Source: an uncultured Lachnospiraceae bacterium (GTDB lineage Bacteria > Bacillota > Clostridia > Lachnospirales > Lachnospiraceae). From it: a stretch of DNA of 14,403 bases. Below are positions 1 to 7,577 of the stretch, piece after piece. Position 1 is the first letter of the stretch, and each line of letters opens with the position of its first letter. The notes under the pieces were generated by a model that saw only the letters and a program-made list of their open reading frames with translations, ran no database searches and had not been told where the DNA came from. Both the position numbers and the translations under genes were made by a program. The stretch covers positions 1-14,403 of the forward strand of contig CAKRNX010000049.1 in NCBI GenBank assembly GCA_934371475.1, given 5' to 3'.

Positions 1-1253
1 ATGCGTCAAAGGGAGTGGAGGCTCAGACGAGAAAACTGTTCAAGGTCTGTGTCATGCGCCATATCCCTATTTTTACCTTTATCAATAAGCTGGACCGGGA
101 TGCCAACGATACGTTTGAGCTGCTTGATGAGATTGAAAAAGAACTGGGGATTGCTACCTGCCCGATCAACTGGCCCATCGGCTCCGGCAAAAATTTTAAA
201 GGCGTGTATGACCGTAATGAGCATCGGGTAGTGACTTTCACAGATACCGAAAAAGGAACAAAGGAAGGCGTGGCGACAGAGTATGATCTGGACTCTCCGG
301 AACTTCTGGACTTTATCGGCCGGGATGCCATGGACAAACTGGACGAAGAGATAGAGCTGCTGGACGGCGCTTCCGCAGAGTTTGACCAGGATCTGGTGGA
401 CCGGGGAGAGCTTTCACCGGTATTCTTCGGATCAGCGCTGACGAACTTTGGCGTAGAGATTTTCCTGAAGCATTTCCTGAAGATGACGACTTCACCGCTT
501 CCGCGAACGGCTGACTGTGGCGTGATTGATCCCGTAAAGGAGGGATTCTCCGCGTTTGTATTTAAAATCCAGGCAAATATGAACAAAAATCACAGAGACC
601 GTATTGCATTTATGAGGATCTGTTCCGGCAAATTCGATGCGGACAAAGAAGTATACCATGTGCAGGGCGGCCGCAAGCTGCGTCTCTCCCAGCCTCAGCA
701 GATGATGGCGCAGGAACGCCATGTGGTGAGCGAGGCTTATGCGGGGGATATCATCGGTGTGTTTGATCCGGGCATTTTCTCCATTGGAGATACCGTGTGC
801 AGCCCCGGCAAAAAGTTTGCGTTTGAAGGGATCCCAACTTTCGCACCGGAGCATTTTGCTAGAGTCACGCAGCTGGATACGATGAAGAGAAAACAGTTTG
901 TCAAGGGAATCAATCAGATCGCCCAGGAGGGTGCCATTCAGATTTTCCAGGAGTTCAATACCGGTATGGAGGAGATTATTGTAGGCGTTGTAGGCGTACT
1001 GCAGTTTGATGTGCTCAAATACCGTCTGGAGAATGAATATAATGTGGATATCCGTCTGGATACGCTGCCGTATGAGCATATTCGCTGGATTGAAAATAAA
1101 GAACTGGATCTGAACAGGATTGTCGGCACTTCCGATATGAAGAAGATCAAAGATCTGAAGGGGCGTCCGCTGCTTCTGTTTGTCAACAGCTGGTCTGTCG
1201 GCATGGTGCTCGACCGCAATCCGGGACTGGAACTGTCAGAATTCGGTCGGTAG
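1..1253 (+). CDS. prfC: Peptide chain release factor 3 (RF3), 5' truncated by window edge
   Basis: RF3 is a translational GTPase that removes RF1/RF2 from the ribosome after peptide release. The reading frame is open from base 3, giving 416 codons, so roughly the first 115-120 residues of a protein usually near 530 aa lie outside the window. The P-loop and both switch regions are therefore not visible. What is visible matches RF3 closely: the G4 motif NKLDRD (from visible residue 28), the stretch PVFFGSALTNFGV holding the G5 region, FVFKIQANMNKNHRDRIAFMR of domain 2, and GVLQFDVLKYRLENEYNV of domain 3. FKIQANM and the HRDR stretch separate RF3 from EF-G. The C-terminus is complete, with a TAG stop at 1251-1253. 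No clear terminator follows, and the promoter of the next gene begins 17 bases after the stop. Confidence 0.96.
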   Translation, partial: ASKGVEAQTRKLFKVCVMRHIPIFTFINKLDRDANDTFELLDEIEKELGIATCPINWPIGSGKNFKGVYDRNEHRVVTFTDTEKGTKEGVATEYDLDSPELLDFIGRDAMDKLDEEIELLDGASAEFDQDLVDRGELSPVFFGSALTNFGVEIFLKHFLKMTTSPLPRTADCGVIDPVKEGFSAFVFKIQANMNKNHRDRIAFMRICSGKFDADKEVYHVQGGRKLRLSQPQQMMAQERHVVSEAYAGDIIGVFDPGIFSIGDTVCSPGKKFAFEGIPTFAPEHFARVTQLDTMKRKQFVKGINQIAQEGAIQIFQEFNTGMEEIIVGVVGVLQFDVLKYRLENEYNVDIRLDTLPYEHIRWIENKELDLNRIVGTSDMKKIKDLKGRPLLLFVNSWSVGMVLDRNPGLELSEFGR

Positions 1254-1270
1254 AGCCGGGGAATATTTAC

Positions 1271-1298
1271 TTGCAAATGAACAAATTTTTGTTATAAT
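1271..1298 (+). promoter_or_regulatory. Sigma-A-like promoter for the Asp23/Gls24 gene
   Basis: The -35 element is TTGCAA (1271-1276, 4 of 6 to consensus) and the -10 element is a perfect TATAAT (1293-1298), separated by 16 bases. The surrounding DNA is AT-rich. The promoter lies just after the prfC stop and about 130 bases before the Asp23 start, giving a long untranslated leader. It probably drives the Asp23 gene and possibly read-through into nusB and beyond. Confidence 0.6.
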
Positions 1299-1303
1299 TA
1301 TAC

Positions 1304-1339
1304 CAGATGTGAGACAACTTTCACCCCTGCAGGCGGTGA
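1304..1339 (+). repeat. Hairpin leader module, related to 13267-13294
   Basis: Bases 1309-1324 form GTGAGA-CAAC-TTTCAC, a 6-bp stem with one G-U pair and a 4-base loop. A second short inverted repeat, TCACC (1321-1325) with GGTGA (1335-1339), overlaps it and would compete. The 29 bases at 1304-1332 align with 13267-13294 at the end of the NUDIX gene: both begin CAGATGTGAGA, hold the same hairpin and end TGCAG. Here it lies in the untranslated leader of the Asp23 gene. Its function is unknown. Confidence 0.45.
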
Positions 1340-1431
1340 GAAGCAAATCAGTATCAGATGGCGGACTGACAGAGATGATTCGGAGGGATTTCCCCTTCGC
1401 GGCAGATACGGAATATACAGGAGGAGCAGTT

Positions 1432-1827
1432 ATGGCAAATGTGAACGGCAATGAGACAATCCATACCAGTACGATAGAGACAGAAGGCAGCTACGGTGAA
1501 GTGAAGATTGCAGACGAGGTAGTAGCGATTATTGCAGGGCTGGCAGCTTCCGAGGTGAAGGGAGTTGCGTCCATGGCAGGCAACGTGACCAGGGATCTGA
1601 TCGAGAAACTGGGCGTCAAGAGCCTTTCCAAGGGCGTGAGAGTTCTGGTAGAAGAAGGTGAGGTCAAGGTAGCTATGAATATCAATATGAAATACGGCTA
1701 CAATGTGCCGGATACCTGCACGGAGATCCAGGACAAGGTAAAGACCGCCATTGAGACAATGACCGGGCTGAATGTATCAGAAGTAAATATCAAAATAGCC
1801 AGTGTGGTAATGGATAACGCCAAATAA
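1432..1827 (+). CDS. Asp23/Gls24 family envelope stress response protein
   Basis: The 131-aa product is a small acidic protein of the Asp23/Gls24 (DUF322) family. The family signature runs from GEVKIADEVVAIIAGLAASEV through GVASMAGN to an MNINMKYGYNVPDTC stretch, then VKTAIETMTGLNVSEVNIKI at the C-terminus. Family members are linked to alkaline and cell-envelope stress in Gram-positives, and Asp23 of Staphylococcus is membrane-associated. No transmembrane segment is visible here. The frame is open back to 1180, but ATG 1432 is chosen because AGGAGGA (1419-1425) lies 6 bases upstream and the family homology begins there. An Asp23-like gene just ahead of nusB is a common arrangement in Bacillota. 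The precise role of this copy cannot be read from sequence. Confidence 0.9.
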   Translation: MANVNGNETIHTSTIETEGSYGEVKIADEVVAIIAGLAASEVKGVASMAGNVTRDLIEKLGVKSLSKGVRVLVEEGEVKVAMNINMKYGYNVPDTCTEIQDKVKTAIETMTGLNVSEVNIKIASVVMDNAK

Positions 1828-1847
1828 ATAAGGACAAAAGAATGGGG

Positions 1848-1907
1848 GCTGCCGCAAAAGGGAAAAACGGGTTCGAGGAAGGAACCGTTTGGAGGGTTTG
1901 TGGCAGC
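1848..1907 (+). promoter_or_regulatory. Large inverted-repeat RNA structure between the Asp23 gene and nusB
   Basis: GCTGCCGCAAA (1848-1858) pairs with TTTGTGGCAGC (1897-1907) over 11 bp with a single G-U. Inside it AAACGG (1865-1870) pairs with CCGTTT (1885-1890), and after a one-base bulge TTC (1872-1874) pairs with GAA (1882-1884), closing a 7-base loop. The two helices are separated by a symmetric 6 x 6 all-purine internal loop (1859-1864 and 1891-1896). The 3' arm is followed by TTATTTT and then the nusB ribosome binding site at 1915. It could be an intrinsic terminator or attenuator, or a translational control element for nusB. The structure is seen; the function is inferred. Confidence 0.6.
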
Positions 1908-1929
1908 TTATTTTAAAGGAGAAAATGTG

Positions 1930-2358
1930 ATGAGCATGAGCAGAAGAGAAATCAGGGAGCATATTTTTAAAATTCTGTTTGGCATTGACTTCTACGGGGA
2001 GCCGCAGATGCAGGAGCAGATGGATCTGTATTTTGAGCAGGTGCTGGACGATGACCTGAGCAATCAGCCGTCCTTTGCGTCTGAGGAAGAGAAGGATTAT
2101 ATCAGGAAAAAGGCAGTATGCGCGGCTGAAAAGATCCCGGAGATTGACGGAATGATCAATGAAGTGGCGACAGGATGGAAGACCAGCCATATGGGAAAGG
2201 CAGAACTGACAATTCTGCGCCTGGCTGTATATGAGATGAAATATGACGAGGAAATTCCGGTGAATGTGGCAATCAACGAGGCGGTAGAACTGGCAAAGAA
2301 GTTCGGCAGCGATGATGCACCGGCATTTGTCAACGGTATTCTGGCAAAACTGGTATAG
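1930..2358 (+). CDS. nusB: Transcription antitermination factor NusB
   Basis: NusB binds boxA RNA together with ribosomal protein S10 (NusE) and promotes antitermination of rRNA operons. The 142-aa product matches the usual size of 130-150 aa and the all-helical NusB fold. Visible hallmarks are an N-terminal SRREIREHIFKILF, the central DYIRKKAVCAAEKIPEID helix, TSHMGKAELTILRLAVYEM, and the highly conserved IPVNVAINEAVELAKKFG followed by FVNGILAKLV. ATG 1930 is chosen because AAAGGAG (1915-1921) lies 8 bases upstream; ATG 1936 is an alternative that removes two residues. An open frame back to 1900 overlaps the upstream hairpin and is probably not translated. The gene is followed 30 bases later by xseA. 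folD, which sits between nusB and xseA in Bacillus subtilis, is absent here. Confidence 0.95.
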   Translation: MSMSRREIREHIFKILFGIDFYGEPQMQEQMDLYFEQVLDDDLSNQPSFASEEEKDYIRKKAVCAAEKIPEIDGMINEVATGWKTSHMGKAELTILRLAVYEMKYDEEIPVNVAINEAVELAKKFGSDDAPAFVNGILAKLV

Positions 2359-2388
2359 TTGATCGGTATTGCAGGACGGAGGTGAAGG

Positions 2389-3597
2389 ATGAGCAGCGTT
2401 TATACGGTAGGGCAGGTCAATGCCTATATCAAAATGATGTTCAGTCAGGATTTTCTGCTGAACAGGATTTATGTAAAGGGAGAAGTTTCCAACTGCAAAT
2501 ATCATCCTTCCGGCCACATTTATTTTTCACTAAAGGATGAGACAGGCAGCATCGCCTGTATTTTGTTTGCGAATGCCAGGAAAGATCTGGCATTCCGGCT
2601 GGAGAACGGACAGCAGATCGTGGCGTTCGGCAGTGTGAATATTTATGAGAGAGACGGCACGTATCAGATCTATGTCAAACAGGTGCGTCTGGATGGACTG
2701 GGCGTGTTGTATGAGCGTTTTGCCGCCCTGAAGCGGGAGCTGGAGGAGATGGGGATGTTTGCGGAGGAATACAAGCAGCCTGTTCCCGACATTGTCAGCA
2801 GGCTCGGACTGGTGACCGCTTCATCGGGCGCAGCAGTGCGGGATATGATCCAGATTGCCAAGCGCAGGCATCCGGGGATCCAAATTATTCTGTGCCCGGT
2901 GAAAGTGCAGGGAGAGGGAGCAGCGGAGAGTATTGCCGCCGGAATTGCCGCCATGGACCGGATAGGCGTGGATACGATCATTGTAGGCCGGGGCGGAGGT
3001 TCTATGGAAGATCTGTGGGCTTTCAATGAAGAGATTGTGGCGAGAGCGATTTTTGAGTGCCGGACGCCGATTATTTCCGCTGTGGGTCATGAGACAGATA
3101 CCACGATCGCCGATTATGTGGCAGATTTGAGAGCGCCTACTCCATCAGCCGGTGCAGAGCTGGCAGTGGTGGATATAAGGCAGATATGGAGTATTTTTGA
3201 GGAGGCCCGTCTGAGACTGCAAAATGGTATGGAACAGCAGATCCGAGAGCGCCGCGGACAGCTGGCATTGTACCGGGCTAGACTGCGGGTATTCAGCCCG
3301 CAGCAGCAGGCAGCGTGGCAGAGGCAGGAGCTTGCACAGAGAGAGGATGCGCTGCGCCAGGCAATGCAGGAGCGCATCAGAGAGTGCAGGATGCAGCTGC
3401 TTCTGGATATCGAGCGGATGAAGGGACTGTCCCCGCTGGCCAAGCTGGAGCAGGGCATGGCCTTTGTGACAGACGGACAGGGCAGGAGGATTACCCGTGC
3501 GTCCGAAACAGACAAAGGCAGACAGATCAGGGTTTATCTGGCAGACGGCCGGGTGGATGCCCGGGTAGAGGACGTCAGAATGCCGGGGCATTCTTGA
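2389..3597 (+). CDS. xseA: Exodeoxyribonuclease VII large subunit
   Basis: XseA is the catalytic subunit of exonuclease VII, which with several XseB subunits degrades single-stranded DNA from both ends. The 402-aa product is within family range. Residues 1-100 form the OB-fold nucleic-acid-binding domain (YVKGEVSNCKYHPSGHIYFSLKD). The catalytic core carries the family signatures GRGGGSMEDLWAFN (residues 200-213), ISAVGHETDTTIADYVAD (around 230-247) and APTPSAGAEL (249-258). After that comes a long Gln/Arg-rich helical stretch expected to form the coiled coil that binds XseB. The ATG at 2389 has GGAGGTG (2378-2384) 4 bases upstream. xseB begins 24 bases downstream, so the two subunits are probably co-transcribed. 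Confidence 0.97.
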   Translation: MSSVYTVGQVNAYIKMMFSQDFLLNRIYVKGEVSNCKYHPSGHIYFSLKDETGSIACILFANARKDLAFRLENGQQIVAFGSVNIYERDGTYQIYVKQVRLDGLGVLYERFAALKRELEEMGMFAEEYKQPVPDIVSRLGLVTASSGAAVRDMIQIAKRRHPGIQIILCPVKVQGEGAAESIAAGIAAMDRIGVDTIIVGRGGGSMEDLWAFNEEIVARAIFECRTPIISAVGHETDTTIADYVADLRAPTPSAGAELAVVDIRQIWSIFEEARLRLQNGMEQQIRERRGQLALYRARLRVFSPQQQAAWQRQELAQREDALRQAMQERIRECRMQLLLDIERMKGLSPLAKLEQGMAFVTDGQGRRITRASETDKGRQIRVYLADGRVDARVEDVRMPGHS

Positions 3598-3621
3598 ACG
3601 GATAGATCGGAGGAATGACAG

Positions 3622-3936
3622 ATGGGAGAGGAAAGAGTGTTTGATCCGGAGACAGCATGTACGCAGAAGTCCCGGAAGGGGCAGAGCGTGAGTAAAAAGA
3701 GGAAAAAAGAAGAAATGCCGGAAGAACACAGAGAACACGAACTGACCGTGGAAGAAGGGCTTAAGAAGCTGGATCAGGTAATTACCGCGCTGGAAGACCG
3801 CAATACTTCTCTGGAGGATTCCTTTCGGATCTATCAGGAAGGAATGGAACTGCTGAAACTGTGCGGCGAAAAGATCGACAGAGTAGAAAAGAAGGTACTG
3901 GTGATGGATGAGGAGGGTGACTTGCATGAATTTTGA
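3622..3936 (+). CDS. xseB: Exodeoxyribonuclease VII small subunit
   Basis: XseB is the small helical subunit that assembles on the XseA coiled coil. The conserved region is LTVEEGLKKLDQVITALEDR, followed by LEDSFRIYQEGMELLKLCGEKIDRVEKKV, which is typical of the family. From ATG 3622 the protein is 104 aa, longer than the usual 60-85 aa because of a charged, low-complexity N-terminal extension of about 30 residues. ATG 3622 has GGAGGAA (3609-3615) 6 bases upstream. GTG 3688, preceded by AAGGGG, would give 82 residues and fits the family length better, so the start is uncertain. The 3' end overlaps ispA by 11 bases, which suggests translational coupling. Confidence 0.92.
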   Translation: MGEERVFDPETACTQKSRKGQSVSKKRKKEEMPEEHREHELTVEEGLKKLDQVITALEDRNTSLEDSFRIYQEGMELLKLCGEKIDRVEKKVLVMDEEGDLHEF

Positions 3937-4813
3937 GGAACAGCTGAAAGAGAATGTGGCCAGAGTAAAGACTGCAGTCCGTAAGTATCTTCCGGCAGAA
4001 GAGGGATTTCAGAAGACGCTTCTGGAGGCCATGAACTACAGTATGCTGGCGGGTGGAAAGCGGCTGCGTCCGTTGCTGATGATGAAAACATATGAGATGT
4101 TTGGCGGCAGAAGTCAGGTGATCGAGCCTTTTATGGCAGGAATGGAGATGATTCATACCCACTCGCTGATCCATGATGACCTGCCGGCGATGGATAATGA
4201 TGAGTACCGCAGAGGACGCAAGACGACCCATGTAGTATACGGCGAAGCCATGGGGATCCTGGCGGGCGATGGTCTGCTCAATTATGCGTATGAGACGGTA
4301 GCCAAGGCGTTTTTCATCGAGCCGGACAATCCGGGACTTGGTCGGGCGCTGGCTGTGCTGGCAGGCAAGACCGGGATCCATGGAATGATCGGAGGCCAGT
4401 CGGTAGATGTGGAGATGGAAGGGAAACCCATATCAAAAGAACAGCTGGATTTTATTTATCAGCTCAAGACCGGTGCACTGATTGAGGCTTCCATGATGAT
4501 CGGGGCAATCCTGGCCGGGGCGGATGACGACTGTATCAGTCAGGTAGAACAGATTGCCGGGGATGTGGGACTGGCATTCCAGATTCAGGATGATATTCTG
4601 GATATAACAGGAAACATACAGACGTTGGGCAAACCGATTAAAAGTGATGAGAAAAACCATAAGACGACTTATGTGACGATAAAAGGGCTGGATCAGGCGG
4701 CAAAAGAGGTTGAGACGATCTCGGCAAGGGCGCTGGAGAGACTGGATGCACTGCCGTGCCGGGATGAGTTCCTCAGAGAACTGATTGTTTCGCTGATCCA
4801 TAGAAATAACTGA
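3926..4813 (+). CDS. ispA: Polyprenyl synthetase (farnesyl/geranylgeranyl diphosphate synthase)
   Basis: This trans-prenyltransferase condenses isopentenyl diphosphate with allylic diphosphates to supply the C15 or C20 chains used for undecaprenyl phosphate, quinone and membrane prenyl lipids. The 295-aa product has the first aspartate-rich motif DDLPAMD (residues 84-90) followed by YRRGR, the GGQSVDVE segment, and the second aspartate-rich motif DDILD (222-226) in FQIQDDILDI. GGKRLRPLL near residue 50 supplies the diphosphate-binding residues. ATG 3926 is preferred over ATG 3908 because AGGAGG (3911-3916) lies 9 bases upstream and family homology starts at NFEEQL. It overlaps xseB by 11 bases and precedes dxs by 31 bases, a natural pairing because Dxs begins the MEP pathway that feeds this enzyme. 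The exact chain length cannot be fixed from sequence alone. Confidence 0.95.
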   Translation: MNFEEQLKENVARVKTAVRKYLPAEEGFQKTLLEAMNYSMLAGGKRLRPLLMMKTYEMFGGRSQVIEPFMAGMEMIHTHSLIHDDLPAMDNDEYRRGRKTTHVVYGEAMGILAGDGLLNYAYETVAKAFFIEPDNPGLGRALAVLAGKTGIHGMIGGQSVDVEMEGKPISKEQLDFIYQLKTGALIEASMMIGAILAGADDDCISQVEQIAGDVGLAFQIQDDILDITGNIQTLGKPIKSDEKNHKTTYVTIKGLDQAAKEVETISARALERLDALPCRDEFLRELIVSLIHRNN

Positions 4814-4844
4814 GAGCAAATACACAGACAGAGAAGGTAATGGG

Positions 4845-6719
4845 ATGGTACTGGAAAAGATAAATCAGGTGAATGACATTAAAAAACTTGATAAGGAAGA
4901 GCTGTCGCTGCTGGCTGCCGAGATCAGACAGTTTCTGATTGAAAAAATCAGCGTGACAGGCGGCCATCTGGCATCCAATCTAGGGGTGGTGGAGCTGACG
5001 ATGGCGCTGCATCTGGCTTTTTCGCTGCCGGAAGACAAGATTATCTGGGATGTGGGGCACCAGTCCTACACACACAAGATCCTGACCGGACGGCGCGATG
5101 GCTTTGACGGGCTGAGAAAGTACGGCGGCATGAGCGGATTTCCAAAACGCAATGAGAGCGCCTGCGATGCGTTCAATACAGGACACAGTTCCACATCAAT
5201 TTCCGCGGGACTGGGCTATGCCAGGGGAAGAGATCTGATGGGATGTAGCTATTCTGTGATTTCCGTGATCGGTGACGGTTCTCTGACCGGCGGTATGGCT
5301 TATGAGGCGCTGAACAATGCCGCTCAGTTAAAGACAAATTTTATTATTATTCTGAATGATAATGAGATGTCGATCTCAGAAAATGTAGGGGGACTGTCTG
5401 CGTATCTGAGCAGCCTGAGAACGGCGGACGCCTATACCGGGCTGAAGGCCGGTCTGGAGAATACACTGAGCAGAATACCGGTGTACGGCGGCCGTATGGT
5501 GGAGCGGATCCGGATGACCAAAAATGGGATCAAGCAGATGATTATTCCGGGGATGTTTTTTGAAGATCTGGGCATCAAATATCTCGGGCCGGTGGACGGA
5601 CACAATATCTCGCAGATGGTGAGAGTATTTCAGGAGGCAAAGAAAGTCAGCGGCGCGGTGGTTGTCCATGTAAAGACAAAGAAAGGAAAAGGCTATCTGC
5701 CGGCGGAGAAACATCCGGCACGCTTCCATGGGGCGGAACCTTTTGATATTGAGACGGGACTTCCGAAGAAAAAGAAGCGCAAGGCTAATTATACGGATGT
5801 GTTTTCTACTGTCATGTGCAAGATGGGAGCCAGGGAACCGAGACTTGTGGCCATCACGGCGGCCATGCCCGATGGGACAGGCCTGAAGCGTTTCAAGAAT
5901 ATGTATCCCAACCGTTTTTATGATGTGGGGATTGCAGAAGAACACGCTGTGACGTTTGCAGCCGGTATGGCGGTGGCAGGTGCGATCCCGGTGGTTGCTG
6001 TGTATTCTTCGTTCTTTCAGAGAGCGTTTGACCAGATGATTCATGATGTCTGTATCCAGAAACTGCACGTGATTTTTGCTGTCGACCGGGCAGGACTGGT
6101 GGGCAGTGACGGTGAGACTCATCAGGGTATTTTTGACCTGTCCTATTTTTCCATGATTCCCAACATGTGTGTGATGGCGCCTAAAAACAAATGGGAATTA
6201 TCAGATATGCTGAAATTTGCCATCAGCTGTGATGGACCGGTGGCGATCCGTTATCCAAGAGGAGAAGCGTACGACGGGCTGCAGGAGTTTCGGGCTCCGG
6301 TTGAGATGGGGCGTGGAGAGATCCTTTACGATGAGCGAGGGATCGCGCTGCTGGCTGTGGGCAGCATGGTAAAGACTGCCGCAGAAGTGCGCAGCAGACT
6401 CAGAGATCTCGGATACAGCTGCTCACTGATCAACGCGCGGTTTGTGAAGCCGCTGGATGAGAAACTGCTGGGGCAGGTCGCCAGTGAACACAGTCTGATT
6501 GTGACAATGGAAGAAAATGTGCGCAGCGGCGGATTTGGCGATAAGGTGCTGGAGTATCTCAATGATGTCGGAGTGAGTGTGTGCGTGATTAATGTGACGC
6601 TGCCGGATGATTATGTGGAGCACGGAAATGTCGATGTGCTCAGGAAAGAGACCTGCATCGATGCGGATTCAGTAGTAAAGCGTATTATTGCGGAGTATGT
6701 GGGTATGCAGGAGGAATAG
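4845..6719 (+). CDS. dxs: 1-deoxy-D-xylulose-5-phosphate synthase
   Basis: Dxs is the thiamine-diphosphate enzyme that joins pyruvate and glyceraldehyde 3-phosphate, the first step of the MEP isoprenoid pathway and also a source for thiamine and pyridoxal. The 624-aa product is full length. Visible motifs are GHQSYTHKILTGR (from residue 71), the ThDP/metal motif GDGSLTGG (143-150) to NDNEMSIS (from 171), the pyrimidine-binding segment GIAEEHAV with the catalytic Glu at 366, and DRAGLVGSDGETHQG (414-428). The C-terminal transketolase domain contains NARFVKPLD. In the first motif Ser and Thr replace the more usual Ala and Pro of GHQAYPHK. ATG 4845 has GAGAAGG (4831-4837) 7 bases upstream. The gene is 31 bases after ispA and 7 bases before tlyA, inside the same run. 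Confidence 0.98.
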   Translation: MVLEKINQVNDIKKLDKEELSLLAAEIRQFLIEKISVTGGHLASNLGVVELTMALHLAFSLPEDKIIWDVGHQSYTHKILTGRRDGFDGLRKYGGMSGFPKRNESACDAFNTGHSSTSISAGLGYARGRDLMGCSYSVISVIGDGSLTGGMAYEALNNAAQLKTNFIIILNDNEMSISENVGGLSAYLSSLRTADAYTGLKAGLENTLSRIPVYGGRMVERIRMTKNGIKQMIIPGMFFEDLGIKYLGPVDGHNISQMVRVFQEAKKVSGAVVVHVKTKKGKGYLPAEKHPARFHGAEPFDIETGLPKKKKRKANYTDVFSTVMCKMGAREPRLVAITAAMPDGTGLKRFKNMYPNRFYDVGIAEEHAVTFAAGMAVAGAIPVVAVYSSFFQRAFDQMIHDVCIQKLHVIFAVDRAGLVGSDGETHQGIFDLSYFSMIPNMCVMAPKNKWELSDMLKFAISCDGPVAIRYPRGEAYDGLQEFRAPVEMGRGEILYDERGIALLAVGSMVKTAAEVRSRLRDLGYSCSLINARFVKPLDEKLLGQVASEHSLIVTMEENVRSGGFGDKVLEYLNDVGVSVCVINVTLPDDYVEHGNVDVLRKETCIDADSVVKRIIAEYVGMQEE

Positions 6720-6726
6720 GGTAATT

Positions 6727-7563
6727 ATGAAAGAACGTTTAGACATACTTCTGGTGCAGAAAGGGCTGGCTGCCTCCAGAGAGAAGGCAAAAGCTGTGAT
6801 CATGGCCGGACAGGTATATGTGGACGGTCAGAAGGAGGACAAGGCGGGGACAATGTTTGACCCGGCAGTGAACCTGGAAGTCAGAGGAAATACGTTAAAA
6901 TATGTGAGCCGGGGCGGTCTGAAGCTGGAGAAGGCCATGAGCCGTTTTGGTGTGGCGCTGGAAGGAAAAGTATGCATGGATGTAGGAGCTTCTACCGGAG
7001 GCTTTACAGACTGTATGCTGCAAAACGGCGCAGTTAAGGTATATTCTGTGGATGTAGGACATGGTCAGCTGGACTGGAAGCTGCGCAATGATCCACGCGT
7101 CGTGTGTATGGAAAAGACAAATATTCGTTATGTGACACCGGAAGATATCGCGGAAAGTCCGGCATTTGTCTCTATTGACGTCTCCTTCATTTCCCTGACA
7201 AAGGTGCTGGGACCGGTGCGTGAGCTGCTGGCGGAGGACGGCGAGATTGTAAGCCTGATCAAGCCCCAGTTTGAGGCGGGACGGGAAAAGGTAGGAAAAA
7301 AGGGTGTGGTGCGTGACCCGGCGGTTCACCGGGAAGTGATTGAGAAAGTGATTGATTTCGCACATACGCTTCATCTGGATACAAAGGGGCTGGAGTTTTC
7401 GCCGATCAAGGGGCCGGAAGGAAATATTGAATATCTGCTGTGGATGCAGAAACGGCCGGAGGAGACGGAGTGCAGCCAGATGCCGTTTTCTGTGGAACAG
7501 GTGGTGGCCGAGGCCCACGGAGCGCTGGATAAACCGAGTGAAAAGAATGGAGCCGGAAACTGA
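6727..7563 (+). CDS. tlyA: TlyA family rRNA (cytidine-2'-O)-methyltransferase
   Basis: TlyA methylates 2'-O of specific cytidines in 16S and/or 23S rRNA; in mycobacteria its loss causes capreomycin resistance, and older annotations call it hemolysin A. The 278-aa product has an N-terminal S4 RNA-binding domain (RLDILLVQKGLAASREKAKAVIM to about residue 65), then an FtsJ-like Rossmann domain with the SAM motif DVGASTGGFTD (85-95). The expected catalytic tetrad is visible as K66 (SRGGLK), D151 (SIDVSF), K179 (LIKPQFE) and E235 (GNIEY). ATG 6727 is chosen because homology starts at MKERLD and AGGAGGA (6709-6715) lies upstream, inside the dxs 3' end. nadK follows 14 bases later, an order shared by many Bacillota. 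Confidence 0.96.
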   Translation: MKERLDILLVQKGLAASREKAKAVIMAGQVYVDGQKEDKAGTMFDPAVNLEVRGNTLKYVSRGGLKLEKAMSRFGVALEGKVCMDVGASTGGFTDCMLQNGAVKVYSVDVGHGQLDWKLRNDPRVVCMEKTNIRYVTPEDIAESPAFVSIDVSFISLTKVLGPVRELLAEDGEIVSLIKPQFEAGREKVGKKGVVRDPAVHREVIEKVIDFAHTLHLDTKGLEFSPIKGPEGNIEYLLWMQKRPEETECSQMPFSVEQVVAEAHGALDKPSEKNGAGN

Positions 7564-7577
7564 GTTGGAATAGAACA

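Noticed and set aside
1254..1431. Known riboswitch in the Asp23 leader
   Set aside because: Small competing hairpins are present, but I recognise no conserved riboswitch core.
4814..4844. Possible OLE RNA between ispA and dxs
   Set aside because: OLE RNA occupies the ispA-dxs neighbourhood in some extremophilic and anaerobic Bacillota, but only 31 bases separate the two genes here, far too few for that RNA of roughly 600 nt, and no such gap exists nearby.
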